A stretch of DNA of 64,000 nucleotides. It comes from Balanoglossus misakiensis. Lineage: Eukaryota; Hemichordata. Shown in pieces: positions 21,401 through 35,430 of this stretch (position 1 is its first letter; each line of letters starts with the position of its first letter). The position numbers and the translations under genes are program-made. Where the stretch lies: positions 10,912,001 through 10,976,000 of the forward strand of contig CM082588.2 of NCBI GenBank assembly GCA_040954595.2, given 5' to 3'. The notes beneath the pieces are model-generated. The model saw only the letters and a program-made list of their open reading frames with translations. It was not told where the DNA came from and ran no database searches.

Positions 21401-24400
21401 TTTGAAAAAAATCATGGGTGAAAATCATCAAAAAATGACAAATTTTCGTCTTTGCAAAATCCCAAAATTTGGTCGATTTTTGAAAAACAAAATCATGGGA
21501 AAAAATCATCAAAAAATGACAAATTTTCGACTTTGCAAAATCTCAAAATTTCGTAAATTTTTGAAAAAAAGTCATGGGTGAAAATCATCAAAAAATTACA
21601 AATTTTCGTCTTTGCAAAATCTCAAAATTTCGTCGATTTTTGAAAAAAAAAATCATGGGTAAAAATCATCAAAAAATTACAAATTTTCGACTTTGCAAAA
21701 TCTAAAAATTTTGTCGATTTTTGAAAAAAACAATCATGGTGAAAATCATCAAAAAATGACAAATTTTCGACTTTGCAAAATCTCAAAATGTCAATTTTTT
21801 AAAAAAATCATGAGTTCGTTGATTTTTAAAAAAAAACATTGGTGTCAATTTTTTAAAAAAATCATGGGTTCGTTGATTTTTGAAAAAAAACATGGGTGAA
21901 AATCATCAAAAAATTACAAATTTTCGAATTTGCAAAATCTCAAAATTTCGTCGATTTTTGAAAAAAAAAACATGGGTGAAAATCATCAAAAAATGACAAA
22001 TTTTCGACTTTGCAAAATCTCAAAATTTCGTAAATTTTTGAAAAAAAGTCATGGGTGAAAATCATCAAAAAATTAAAAAGTTTCGTCTTTGCAAAATCTC
22101 AAAAAATCGTCGATTTTTGAAAAAAAAAATCATGGGTAAAAATCAAAAAATTACAAATTTTCGACTTTGCAAAATCTAAAAATTTTGTCGATTTTTGAAA
22201 AAAATCATGGGTGAAAATCATCAAAAAATGACAAATTTTCGTCTTTGCAAAATCCCAAAATTTGGTCGATTTTTGAAAAACAAAATCATGGGAAAAAATC
22301 ATCAAAAAATGACAAATTTTCGACTTTGCAAAATCTCAAAATTTCGTAAATTTTTGAAAAAAAGTCATGGGTGAAAATCATCACAAAATTACAAATTTTC
22401 GTCTTTGCAAAATCTCAAAATTTCGTCGATTTTTGAAAAAAAAAATCATGGGTAAAAATCATCAAAAAATTACAAATTTTCGACTTTGCAAAATCTAAAA
22501 ATTTTGTCGATTTTTGAAAAAAACAATCATGGTGAAAATCATCAAAAAATGACAAATTTTCGACTTTGCAAAATCTCAAAATGTCAATTTTTTAAAAAAA
22601 TCATGAGTTCGTTGATTTTTAAAAAAAAACATTGGTGTCAATTTTTTAAAAAAATCATGGGTTCGTTGATTTTTAAAAAAAACATTGGTGAAAATCATCA
22701 AAAAATTACAAATTTTCGACTTTGCAAAATCTCAAAATTTCGTACATTTTTGAAAAAAAATCATGGGTGAAAATCATCAAAAAATGACAAATTTTCGTCT
22801 TTGCAAAATCTCAAAATTTCGTCATTTTTTAAAAAAAAATCATGGTGAAAATCATCAAAAAATGACAAATTGTCGACTTTGCAAAATCTAAAAATTTTGT
22901 CGATTTTTGAAAAAAATCATGGGTGAAAATAATCAAAAAATGACAAATTTTCGACTTTGCAAAATCTCAAAATTTCGTCGATTTTTGAAAAAAATCATGG
23001 GTGAAAATCATCAAAAAATGACAAATTTTCGACTTTGCAAAATCTCAAAATTTTGTCGATTTTTGAAAAAAAATCATGGGTTCGTTGATTTTTGAAAAAA
23101 AACATGGGTGAAAATCATCAAAAAATTACAAATTTTCGAATTTGCAAAATCTCAAAATTTCGTCGATTTTTGAAAAAAAAAACATGGGTGAAAATCATCA
23201 AAAAATGACAAATTTTCGACTTTGCAAAATCTCAAAATTTCGTAAATTTTTGAAAAAAAGTCATGGGTGAAAATCATCAAAAAATTAAAAAGTTTCGTCT
23301 TTGCAAAATCTCAAAAAATCGTCGATTTTTGAAAAAAAAAAATCATGGGTAAAAATCAAAAAATTACAAATTTTCGACTTTGCAAAATCTAAAAATTTTG
23401 TCGATTTTTGAAAAAAATCATGGGTGAAAATCATCAAAAAATGACAAATTTTCGACTTTGCAAAATCTCAAAATTTCGTCGATTTTTGAAAAAAATCATG
23501 GGTGAAAATCATCAAAAAATGACAAATTTTCGACTTTGCAAAATCTCAAAATTTCGTAAATTTTTGAAAAAAAGTCATGGGTGAAAATCATCAAAAAATT
23601 AAAAAGTTTCGTCTTTGCAAAATCTCAAAATTTCGTCGATTTTTGAAAAAAAAATCATGGGTAAAAATCATCAAAAAATTACAAATTTTCGACTTTGCAA
23701 AATCTAAAAATTTTGTCGATTTTTGAAAAAAATCATGGGTGAAAATCATCAAAAAATGACAAATTTTCGACTTTGCAAAATCTTAAATTTCGTCGATTTT
23801 TGAAAAAAATCATGGGTGAAAATCATCAAAAAATGACAAATTTTTGACTTTGCAAAATCTCAAAATTTCGTCGATTTTTGAGAAAAATCATAGGAAAAAA
23901 TTATCAAAAAATGACAAATTTTCGACTTTGCAAAATCTCAAAATTTCGTCGATTTTTGAAAAAAATCATGGGTGAAAATCATCAAAAAATGACAAATTTT
24001 CGACTTTGCAAAATCTTAAATTTCGTCGATTTTTGAAAAAAATCATGGGTGAAAATCATCAAAAAATGACAAATTTTTGACTTTGCAAAATCTCAAAATT
24101 TCGTCGATTTTTGAGAAAAATCATGGGTGAAAATCATCAAAAAATGACAAATTTTCGTCTTTGCAAAATCTCAAAATTTGGTCGATTTTTGAAAAAAAAA
24201 ATCATGGGTAAAAATCATCAAAAAATGACAAATTTTCGACTTTGCAAAATCTCAAATTTCGTCGATTTTTGAAAAGAATCATGGGTGAAAATCATCAAAA
24301 AATGACAAATTTTCGACTTTGCAAAATCTCAAAATTTCGTCGATTTTTGAGAAAAATCATGGGTGAAAATCATCAAAAAACGACAAATTTTCGTCTTTGC

Positions 24401-27400
24401 AAAATCTCAAAATTTCGTCGATTTTTGAAAAAAATCATGGGTTCGTTCAATTTTAAAAAAAAACATGGGTGAAAATCATCAAAAAATTACAAATTTTCGA
24501 CTTTGCAAAATCTCAAAATTTTGTCGATTTTTGAAAAAAAATCATGGGTGAAAATCATTAATAAATGACAAATTTTCGACTTTGCAAAATCTCAAAATTT
24601 CGTCGATTTTTGAAAAAAAATCATGGGTGAAAATCATCAAAAAATTACAAATTTTCGACTTTGCAAAATCTCAAAATTTCGTCGATTTTTGAGAAAAATC
24701 ATGGGTGAAAATCATCAAAAAATGACAAATTTTCGACTTTGCAAAAACTCAAAATTTTGTCGATTTTTGAAAAAAAATCATGGGTTCGTTGATTTTTGAA
24801 AAAATACATGGGTGAAAATCATCAAAAAATTACAAATTTTCGAATTTGCAAAATCTCAAAATTTTGTCGATTTTTGAAAAAAATCATGGGTGAAAATAAT
24901 CAAAAAATTACAAATTTTCGACTTTGCAAAATCTAAAAATTTTGTCGATTTTTGAAAAAAATCATGGGTGAAAATCATCAAAAAATGACAAATTTTCGAC
25001 TTTGCAAAATCTCAAAATTTTGTCGATTTTTGAAAAAAAATCATGGGTTCGTTGATTTTTGAAAAAAAACATGGGTGAAAATCATCAAAAAATTACAAAT
25101 TTTCGAATTTGCAAAATCTCAAAATTTTGTCGATTTTTGAAAAAAATCATGGGTGAAAATAATCAAAAAATTACAAATTTTCGACTTTGCAAAATCTAAA
25201 AATTTTGTCGATTTTTGAAAAAAATCATGGGTGAAAATCATCAAAAAATGACAAATTTTCGACTATGCAAAATCTCAAAATTTAGTCGATTTTTGAAAAA
25301 AATCATGGGTTCGTTCAATTTTGAAAAAAAACATGGGTGAAAATCATCAAAAAATTACAAATTTTCGACTTTGCAAAATCTCAAAATTTTGTCGATTTTT
25401 GAAAAAAAATCATGGGTGAAAATCATTAATAAATGACAAATTTTCGACTTTGCAAAATCTCAAAATTTCGTCGATTTTTGAAAAAAAATCATGGGTGAAA
25501 ATCATCAAAAAATTACAAATTTTCGACTTTGCAAAATCTCAAAATTTCGTCGATTTTTGAGAAAAATCATGGGTGAAAATCATCAAAAAATGACAAATTT
25601 TCGACTTTGCAAAATCTCAAAATTTTGTCGATTTTTGAAAAAAAATCATGGGTTCGTTGATTTTTGAAAAAAAACATGGGTGAAAATCATCAAAAAATTA
25701 CAAATTTTCGAATTTGCAAAATCTCAAAATTTCTTAAATTTTTGAAAAAAAGTCATGGGTGAAAATCATCAAAAAATTACAAATTTTCGTCTTTGCAAAA
25801 TCTCAAAATTTCGTCGATTTTTGAAAAAAAAAATCATGGGTAAAAATCATCAAAAAATTACAAATTTTCGACTTTGCAAAATCTAAAAATTTTGTCGATT
25901 TTTGAAAAAAATCATGGGTGAAAATCATCAAAAAATGACAAATTTTCGACTTTGCAAAATCTCAAAATTTCGTAGATTTTTGAAAAAAAAAATCATGGGT
26001 AAAAATCATCAAAAAATTACAAATTTTCGACTTTGCAAAATCTAAAAATTTTGTCGATTTTTGAAAACAATCATGGGTGAAAATCATCAAAAAATGACAA
26101 ATTTTCGACTTTGCAAAATCTCAAAATTTTGTCGATTTTTGAAAAAAAATCATGGGTGAAAATCATTAATAAATGACAAATTTTCGACTTTGCAAAATCT
26201 CAAAATTTCGTCGATTTTTGAAAAAAAATCATGGGTGAAAATCATCAAAAAATTACAAATTTTCGACTTTGCAAAATCTCAAAATTTCGTCGATTTTTGA
26301 AAAAAAATCATGGGTGAAAATCATCAAAAAATTACAAATTTTCGACTTTGCAAAATCTCAAAATTTTGTCGATTTTTGAAAAAAAATCATGGGTTCGTTG
26401 ATTTTTGAAAAAAAACATGGGTGAAAATCATCAAAAAATTACAAATTTTCGAATTTGCAAAATCACAAAATTTCGTCGATTTTTGAAAAAAAAACATGGG
26501 TGAAAATCATCAAAAAATTACAAATTTTCGACTTTGCAAAATCTCAAAATTTCGTAAATTTTTGAAAAAAAGTCATGGGTGAAAATCATCAAAAAATTAC
26601 AAATTTTCGTCTTTGCAAAATCTCAAAATTTCGTCGATTTTTGAAAAAAAAAATCATGGGTAAAAATCATCAAAAAATTACAAATTTTCGACTTTGCAAA
26701 ATCTAAAAATTTTGTCGATTTTTGAAAAAAATCATGGGTGAAAATCATCAAAAAATGACAAATTTTCGTCTTTGCAAAATCTCAAAATTTCGTCCATTTT
26801 TGAATAAAAATCATGGGTGAAAATCATCAAAAAATGACACATTTTCGACTTTGCAAAATCTAAAAATTTCGTCGATTTTTGAAAAAAATCATGGTTGAAA
26901 ATCATCAAAAAATGACAAAATTTTCGACTTTGTAAAATCACAAAATTTCGTCGATTTTGAAAAAAATCATAGGTTCGTCGATTTCTAAAAAAAAACATGG
27001 GTGAAAATCATCAAAAAATGACAAATTTTCGACTTTGCAAATTCTCAAAATTTCGTCGATTTTTGAAAAAAATCATGGGTGAAAATCATCAAAAAATGAC
27101 AAATTTTCGACTTTGCAAAATCTCAAAATTTCGTCCATTTTTGAATAAAAATCATGGGTGAAAATCATCAAAAAATGACACATTTTCGACTTTGCAAAAT
27201 CTAAAAATTTTGTCGATTTTTGAAAAAAATCATGGGTGAAAATCATCAAAAAATGACAAATTTTCGACTATGCAAAATCTCAAAATTTAGTCGATTTTTG
27301 AAAAAAATCATGGGTTCGTTCAATTTTGAAAAAAAACATGGGTGAAAATCATCAAAAAATTACAAATTTTCGACTTTGCAAAATCTCAAAATTTTGTCGA

Positions 27401-30400
27401 TTTTTGAAAAAAAATCATGGGTGAAAATCATTAATAAATGACAAATTTTCGACTTTGCAAAATCTCAAAATTTCGTCGATTTTTGAAAAAAAATCATGGG
27501 TGAAAATCATCAAAAAATGACAAATTTTCGACTTTGCAAAATCTCAAAATTTCGTAGATTTTTGAAAAAAAAAAATCATGGGTATAAATCATCAAAAAAT
27601 TACAAATTTTCGACTTTGCAAAATCTAAAAATTTTGTCGATTTTTGAAAACAATCATGGGTGAAAATCATCAAAAAATGACAAATTTTCGACTTTGCAAA
27701 ATCTCAAAATTTCGTCCATTTTTGAATAAAAATCATGGGTGAAAATCATCAAAAAATGACACATTTTCGACTTTGCAAAATCTAAAAATTTTGTCGATTT
27801 TTGAAAAAAATCATGGGTGAAAATCATCAAAAAATGACAAATTTTCGACTATGCAAAATCTCAAAATTTAGTCGATTTTTGAAAAAAATCATGGGTTCGT
27901 TCAATTTTGAAAAAAAACATGGGTGAAAATCATCAAAAAATTACAAATTTTCGACTTTGCAAAATCTCAAAATTTTGTCGATTTTTGAAAAAAAATCATG
28001 GGTGAAAATCATTAATAAATGACAAATTTTCGACTTTGCAAAATCTAAAAATTTTGTCGATTTTTGAAAAAAATCATGGGTGAAAATCATCAAAAAATGA
28101 CAAATTTTCGACTTTGCAAAATCTCAAAATTTTGTCGATTTTTGAAAAAAAATCATGGGTTCGTTGATTTTTGAAAAAAAACATGGGTGAAAATCATCAA
28201 AAAATTACAAATTTTCGAATTTGCAAAATCTCAAAATTTTGTCGATTTTTGAAAAAAATCATGGGTGAAAATAATCAAAAAATTACAAATTTTCGACTTT
28301 GCAAAATCTAAAAATTTTGTCGATTTTTGAAAAAAATCATGGGTGAAAATCATCAAAAAATGACAAATTTTCGACTATGCAAAATCTCAAAATTTAGTCG
28401 ATTTTTGAAAAAAATCATGGGTTCGTTCAATTTTGAAAAAAAACATGGGTGAAAATCATCAAAAAATTACAAATTTTCGACTTTGCAAAATCTCAAAATT
28501 TTGTCGATTTTTGAAAAAAAATCATGGGTGAAAATCATTAATAAATGACAAATTTTCGACTTTGCAAAATCTCAAAATTTCGTCGATTTTTGAAAAAAAA
28601 TCATGGGTGAAAATCATCAAAAAATTACAAATTTTCGACTTTGCAAAATCTCAAAATTTCGTCGATTTTTGAGAAAAATCATGGGTGAAAATCATCAAAA
28701 AATGACAAATTTTCGACTTTGCAAAATCTCAAAATTTTGTCGATTTTTGAAAAAAAATCATGAGTTCGTTGATTTTTGAAAAAAAACATGGGTGAAAATC
28801 ATCAAAAAATTACAAATTTTCGAATTTGCAAAATCTCAAAATTTCTTAAATTTTTGAAAAAAAGTCATGGGTGAAAATCATCAAAAAATTACAAATTTTC
28901 GTCTTTGCAAAATCTCAAAATTTCGTCGATTTTTGAAAAAAAAAATCATGGGTAAAAATCATCAAAAAATTACAAATTTTCGACTTTGCAAAATCTAAAA
29001 ATTTTGTCGATTTTTGAAAAAAATCATGGGTGAAAATCATCAAAAAATGACAAATTTTCGACTTTGCAAAATCTCAAAATTTCGTAGATTTTTGAAAAAA
29101 AAAATCATGGGTAAAAATCATCAAAAAATTACAAATTTTCGACTTTGCAAAATCTAAAAATTTTGTCGATTTTTGAAAACAATCATGGGTGAAAATCATC
29201 AAAAAATGACAAATTTTCGACTTTGCAAAATCTCAAAATTTTGTCGATTTTTGAAAAAAAATCATGGGTGAAAATCATTAATAAATGACAAATTTTCGAC
29301 TTTGCAAAATCTCAAAATTTCGTCGATTTTTGAAAAAAAATCATGGGTGAAAATCATCAAAAAATTGCAAATTTTCGACTTTGCAAAATCTCAAAATTTC
29401 GTCGATTTTTGAGAAAAATCATTGGTGAAAATCATCAAAAAATGACAAATTTTCGACTTTGCAAAATCTCAAAATTTTGTCGATTTTTGAAAAAAATCAT
29501 GGGTTCGTTCAATTTTGAAAAAAAACATGGGTGAAAATCATCAAAAAATTACAAATTTTCGACTTTGCAAAATCTCAAAATTTCGTCGATTTTTGAAAAA
29601 AAATCATGGGTGAAAATCATCAAAAAATTACAAATTTTCGACTTCGCAAAATCTCAAAATTTCGTAAATTTTTGAAAAAAAGTCATGGGTGAAAATCATC
29701 AAAAAATTACAAATTTTCGTCTTTGCAAAATCACAAAATTTCGTCGATTTTTGAAAAAAAAAATCATGGGTAAAAATCATCAAAAAATTACAAATTTTCG
29801 ACTTTGCAAAATCTCAAAATTTCGTCGATTTTTGAAAAAAATCATGGGTGAAAATCATCAAAAAATGACAAATTTTCGACTTCGCAAAATCTCAAAATTT
29901 CGTCAATTTTTGAAAAAATCAGGGGTAAAAATCATCAAAAAATGACAAATTTTCGTCTTTGCTAAATCTCAAAATTTCGTCGGTTTTTGAAAAATAATAT
30001 GGGTGAAAATCATCAAAAAATGACAAATTTTCGACTTTGCAAAATCTCAAAATTTCGTCCATTTTTGAAAAAAAATCATGGGTAAAAATCATCAAAAAAT
30101 GACAAATTTTCGTCTTTGCAAAATCTCAAAATTTCTTCCATTTAAAAAAAAAAGCATGGGGGAAAATCATCAAAAAATGACAAATTTTCGTCTTTGCAAA
30201 ATCTCAAAATTTCGTAGATTTTTGAAAAAAAAAATCATGGGTGAAAATCATTAAAAAATGACAAATTTTCGACTTTGCAAAATCTCAAAATTTCGTCGAT
30301 TTTTGAAAAAAATCATGGGTGAAAATCATGAAAAAATGAGTAATTTTGAAAAAAAAACGGGTGAAAATCATCAAAAAATGACACATTTTCGACTTTGCAA

Positions 30401-31655
30401 AATCTCAAAATTTCGTCCATTTCTGAAAAAAAATTATGGGTAAAAATCATCAAAAATGACAAATTTTCATCTTTGCAAAATCTCAAAATTTTGTCGATTT
30501 TTGAAAAAAAATCATGGGTTCGTTGATTTTTGAAAAAAAACATGGGTGAAAATCATCAAAAAATTACAAATTTTCGAATTTGCAAAATCTCAAAATTTCT
30601 TAAATTTTTGAAAAAAAGTCATGGGTGAAAATCATCAAAAAATTACAAATTTTCGTCTTTGCAAAATCTCAAAATTTCGTCGATTTTTGAAAAAAAAAAT
30701 CATGGGTAAAAATCATCAAAAAATTACAAATTTTCGACTTTGCAAAATCTAAAAATTTTGTCGATTTTTGAAAAAAATCATGGGTGAAAATCATCAAAAA
30801 ATGACAAATTTTCGACTTTGCAAAATCTCAAAATTTCGTAGATTTTTGAAAAAAAAAAATCATGGGTAAAAATCATCAAAAAATTACAAATTTTCGACTT
30901 TGCAAAATCTAAAAATTTTGTCGATTTTTGAAAACAATCATGGGTGAAAATCATCAAAAAATGACAAATTTTCGACTTTGCAAAATCTCAAAATTTCGTC
31001 CATTTTTGAATAAAAATCATGGGTGAAAATCATCAAAAAATGACACATTTTCGACTTTGCAAAATCTAAAAATTTTGTCGATTTTTGAAAAAAATCATTG
31101 GTGAAAATCATCAAAAAATGACAAATTTTCGACTATGCAAAATCTCAAAATTTAGTCGATTTTTGAAAAAAATCATGGGTTCGTTCAATTTTGAAAAAAA
31201 ACATGGGTGAAAATCATCAAAAAATTACAAATTTTCGACTTTGCAAAATCTCAAAATTTTGTCGATTTTTGAAAAAAAAGCATGGGTGAAAATCATTAAT
31301 AAATGACAAATTTTCGACTTTGCAAAATCTAAAAATTTTGTCGATTTTTGAAAAAAATCATGGGTGAAAATCATCAAAAAATGACAAATTTTCGACTTTG
31401 CAAAATCTCAAAATTTTGTCGATTTTTGAAAAAAAATCATGGGTTCGTTGATTTTTGAAAAAAAACATGGGTGAAAATCATCAAAAAATTACAAATTTTC
31501 GAATTTGCAAAATCTCAAAATTTTGTCGATTTTTGAAAAAAATCATGGGTGAAAATAATCAAAAAATTACAAATTTTCGACTTTGCAAAATCTAAAAATT
31601 TTGTCGATTTTTGAAAAAAATCATGGGTGAAAATCATCAAAAAATGACAAATTTT

Positions 31656-34600
31656 CGACTATGCAAAATCTCAAAATTTAGTCGATTTTTGAAAAAAATC
31701 ATGGGTTCGTTCAATTTTGAAAAAAAAACATGGGTGAAAATCATCAAAAAATTACAAATTTTCGACTTTGCAAAATCTCAAAATTTTGTCGATTTTTGAA
31801 AAAAAATCATGGGTGAAAATCATTAATAAATGACAAATTTTCGACTTTGCAAAATCTCAAAATTTCGTCGATTTTTGAAAAAAAATCATGGGTGAAAATC
31901 ATCAAAAAATGACAAATTTTCGACTTTGCAAAATCTCAAAATTTCGTAGATTTTTGAAAAAAAAAAATCATGGGTAAAAATCATCAAAAAATTACAAATT
32001 TTCGACTTTGCAAAATCTAAAAATTTTGTCGATTTTTGAAAACAATCATGGGTGAAAATCATCAAAAAATGACAAATTTTCGACTTTGCAAAATCTCAAA
32101 ATTTCGTCCATTTTTGAATAAAAATCATGGGTGAAAATCATCAAAAAATGACACATTTTCGACTTTGCAAAATCTAAAAATTTTGTCGATTTTTGAAAAA
32201 AATCATGGGTGAAAATCATCAAAAAATGACAAATTTTCGACTATGCAAAATCTCAAAATTTAGTCGATTTTTGAAAAAAATCATGGGTTCGTTCAATTTT
32301 GAAAAAAAACATGGGTGAAAATCATCAAAAAATTACAAATTTTCGACTTTGCAAAATCTCAAAATTTTGTCGATTTTTGAAAAAAAATCATGGGTGAAAA
32401 TCATTAATAAATGACAAATTTTCGACTTTGCAAAATCTCAAAATTTCGTCGATTTTTGAAAAAAAATCATGGGTGAAAATCATCAAAAAATGACAAATTT
32501 TCGACTTTGCAAAATCTCAAAATTTCGTAGATTTTTGAAAAAAAAAATCATGGGTAAAAATCATCAAAAAATTACAAATTTTCGACTTTGCAAAATCTAA
32601 AAATTTTGTCGATTTTTGAAAACAATCATGGGTGAAAATCATCAAAAAATGACAAATTTTCGACTTTGCAAAATCTCAAAATTTCGTCCATTTTTGAATA
32701 AAAATCATGGGTGAAAATCATCAAAAAATGACACATTTTCGACTTTGCAAAATCTAAAAATTTTGTCGATTTTTGAAAAAAATCATGGGTGAAAATCATC
32801 AAAAAATGACAAATTTTCGACTTTGCAAAATCTAAAAATTTTGTCGATTTTTGAAAAAAATCATTGGTGAAAATCATCAAAAAATGACAAATTTTCGACT
32901 ATGCAAAATCTCAAAATTTAGTCGATTTTTGAAAAAAATCATGGGTTCGTTCAATTTTGAAAAAAAACATGGGTGAAAATCATCAAAAAATTACAAATTT
33001 TCGACTTTGCAAAATCTCAAAATTTTGTCGATTTTTGAAAAAAAAGCATGGGTGAAAATCATTAATAAATGACAAATTTTCGACTTTGCAAAATCTAAAA
33101 ATTTTGTCGATTTTTGAAAAAAATCATGGGTGAAAATCATCAAAAAATGACAAATTTTCGACTTTGCAAAATCTCAAAATTTTGTCGATTTTTGAAAAAA
33201 AATCATGGGTTCGTTGATTTTTGAAAAAAAACATGGGTGAAAATCATCAAAAAATTACAAATTTTCGAATTTGCAAAATCTCAAAATTTTGTCGATTTTT
33301 GAAAAAAATCATGGGTGAAAATAATCAAAAAATTACAAATTTTCGACTTTGCAAAATCTAAAAATTTTGTCGATTTTTGAAAAAAATCATGGGTGAAAAT
33401 CATCAAAAAATGACAAATTTTCGACTATGCAAAATCTCAAAATTTAGTCGATTTTTGAAAAAAATCATGGGTTCGTTCAATTTTGAAAAAAAAACATGGG
33501 TGAAAATCATCAAAAAATTACAAATTTTCGACTTTGCAAAATCTCAAAATTTTGTCGATTTTTGAAAAAAAATCATGGGTGAAAATCATTAATAAATGAC
33601 AAATTTTCGACTTTGCAAAATCTCAAAATTTCGTCGATTTTTGAAAAAAAATCATGGGTGAAAATCATCAAAAAATGACAAATTTTCGACTTTGCAAAAT
33701 CTCAAAATTTCGTAGATTTTTGAAAAAAAAAAATCATGGGTAAAAATCATCAAAAAATTACAAATTTTCGACTTTGCAAAATCTAAAAATTTTGTCGATT
33801 TTTGAAAACAATCATGGGTGAAAATCATCAAAAAATGACAAATTTTCGACTTTGCAAAATCTCAAAATTTCGTCCATTTTTGAATAAAAATCATGGGTGA
33901 AAATCATCAAAAAATGACACATTTTCGACTTTGCAAAATCTAAAAATTTTGTCGATTTTTGAAAAAAATCATGGGTGAAAATCATCAAAAAATGACAAAT
34001 TTTCGACTATGCAAAATCTCAAAATTTAGTCGATTTTTGAAAAAAATCATGGGTTCGTTCAATTTTGAAAAAAAACATGGGTGAAAATCATCAAAAAATT
34101 ACAAATTTTCGACTTTGCAAAATCTCAAAATTTTGTCGATTTTTGAAAAAAAATCATGGGTGAAAATCATTAATAAATGACAAATTTTCGACTTTGCAAA
34201 ATCTCAAAATTTCGTCGATTTTTGAAAAAAAATCATGGGTGAAAATCATCAAAAAATGACAAATTTTCGACTTTGCAAAATCTCAAAATTTCGTAGATTT
34301 TTGAAAAAAAAAATCATGGGTAAAAATCATCAAAAAATTACAAATTTTCGACTTTGCAAAATCTAAAAATTTTGTCGATTTTTGAAAACAATCATGGGTG
34401 AAAATCATCAAAAAATGACAAATTTTCGACTTTGCAAAATCTCAAAATTTCGTCCATTTTTGAATAAAAATCATGGGTGAAAATCATCAAAAAATGACAC
34501 ATTTTCGACTTTGCAAAATCTAAAAATTTTGTCGATTTTTGAAAAAAATCATGGGTGAAAATCATCAAAAAATGACAAATTTTCGACTATGCAAAATCTC

Positions 34601-35430
34601 AAAATTTAGTCGATTTTTGAAAAAAATCATGGGTTCGTTCAATTTTGAAAAAAAACATGGGTGAAAATCATCAAAAAATTACAAATTTTCGACTTTGCAA
34701 AATCTCAAAATTTTGTCGATTTTTGAAAAAAAATCATGGGTGAAAATCATTAATAAATGACAAATTTTCGACTTTGCAAAATCTAAAAATTTTGTCGATT
34801 TTTGAAAAAAATCATGGGTGAAAATCATCAAAAAATGACAAATTTTCGACTATGCAAAATCTCAAAATTTAGTCGATTTTTGAAAAAAATCATGGGTTCG
34901 TTCAATTTTGAAAAAAAACATGGGTGAAAATCATCAAAAAATTACAAATTTTCGACTTTGCAAAATCTCAAAATTTTGTCGATTTTTGAAAAAAAATCAT
35001 GGGTGAAAATCATTAATAAATGACAAATTTTCGACTTTGCAAAATCTCAAAATTTCGTCGATTTTTGAAAAAAAATCATGGGTGAAAATCATCAAAAAAT
35101 GACAAATTTTCGACTTTGCAAAATCTCAAAATTTCGTAGATTTTTGAAAAAAAAAATCATGGGTAAAAATCATCAAAAAATTACAAATTTTCGACTTTGC
35201 AAAATCTAAAAATTTTGTCGATTTTTGAAAACAATCATGGGTGAAAATCATCAAAAAATGACAAATTTTCGACTTTGCAAAATCTCAAAATTTCGTCCAT
35301 TTTTGAATAAAAATCATGGGTGAAAATCATCAAAAAATGACACATTTTCGACTTTGCAAAATCTAAAAATTTTGTCGATTTTTGAAAAAAATCATGGGTG
35401 AAAATCATCAAAAAATGACAAATTTTCGAC
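31656..35430 (+). repeat. Higher-order repeat region, ~582-bp unit and 1,766-bp super-unit
   Basis: The marker monomer CTATGCAAAATCTCAAAATT plus TAGTCG occurs near 31,656, 32,240, 32,896, 33,423, 34,006, 34,588, 34,846 and 35,430. Steps of about 583 recur (31,656-32,240, 33,423-34,006-34,588, 34,846-35,430), equal to seven monomers plus a ~36-bp partial unit. A larger block repeats at 1,766 bp, so 31,611-31,799 and 33,377-33,565 translate identically. The same 582-bp step also appears at about 27,265-27,847. Confidence 0.75.
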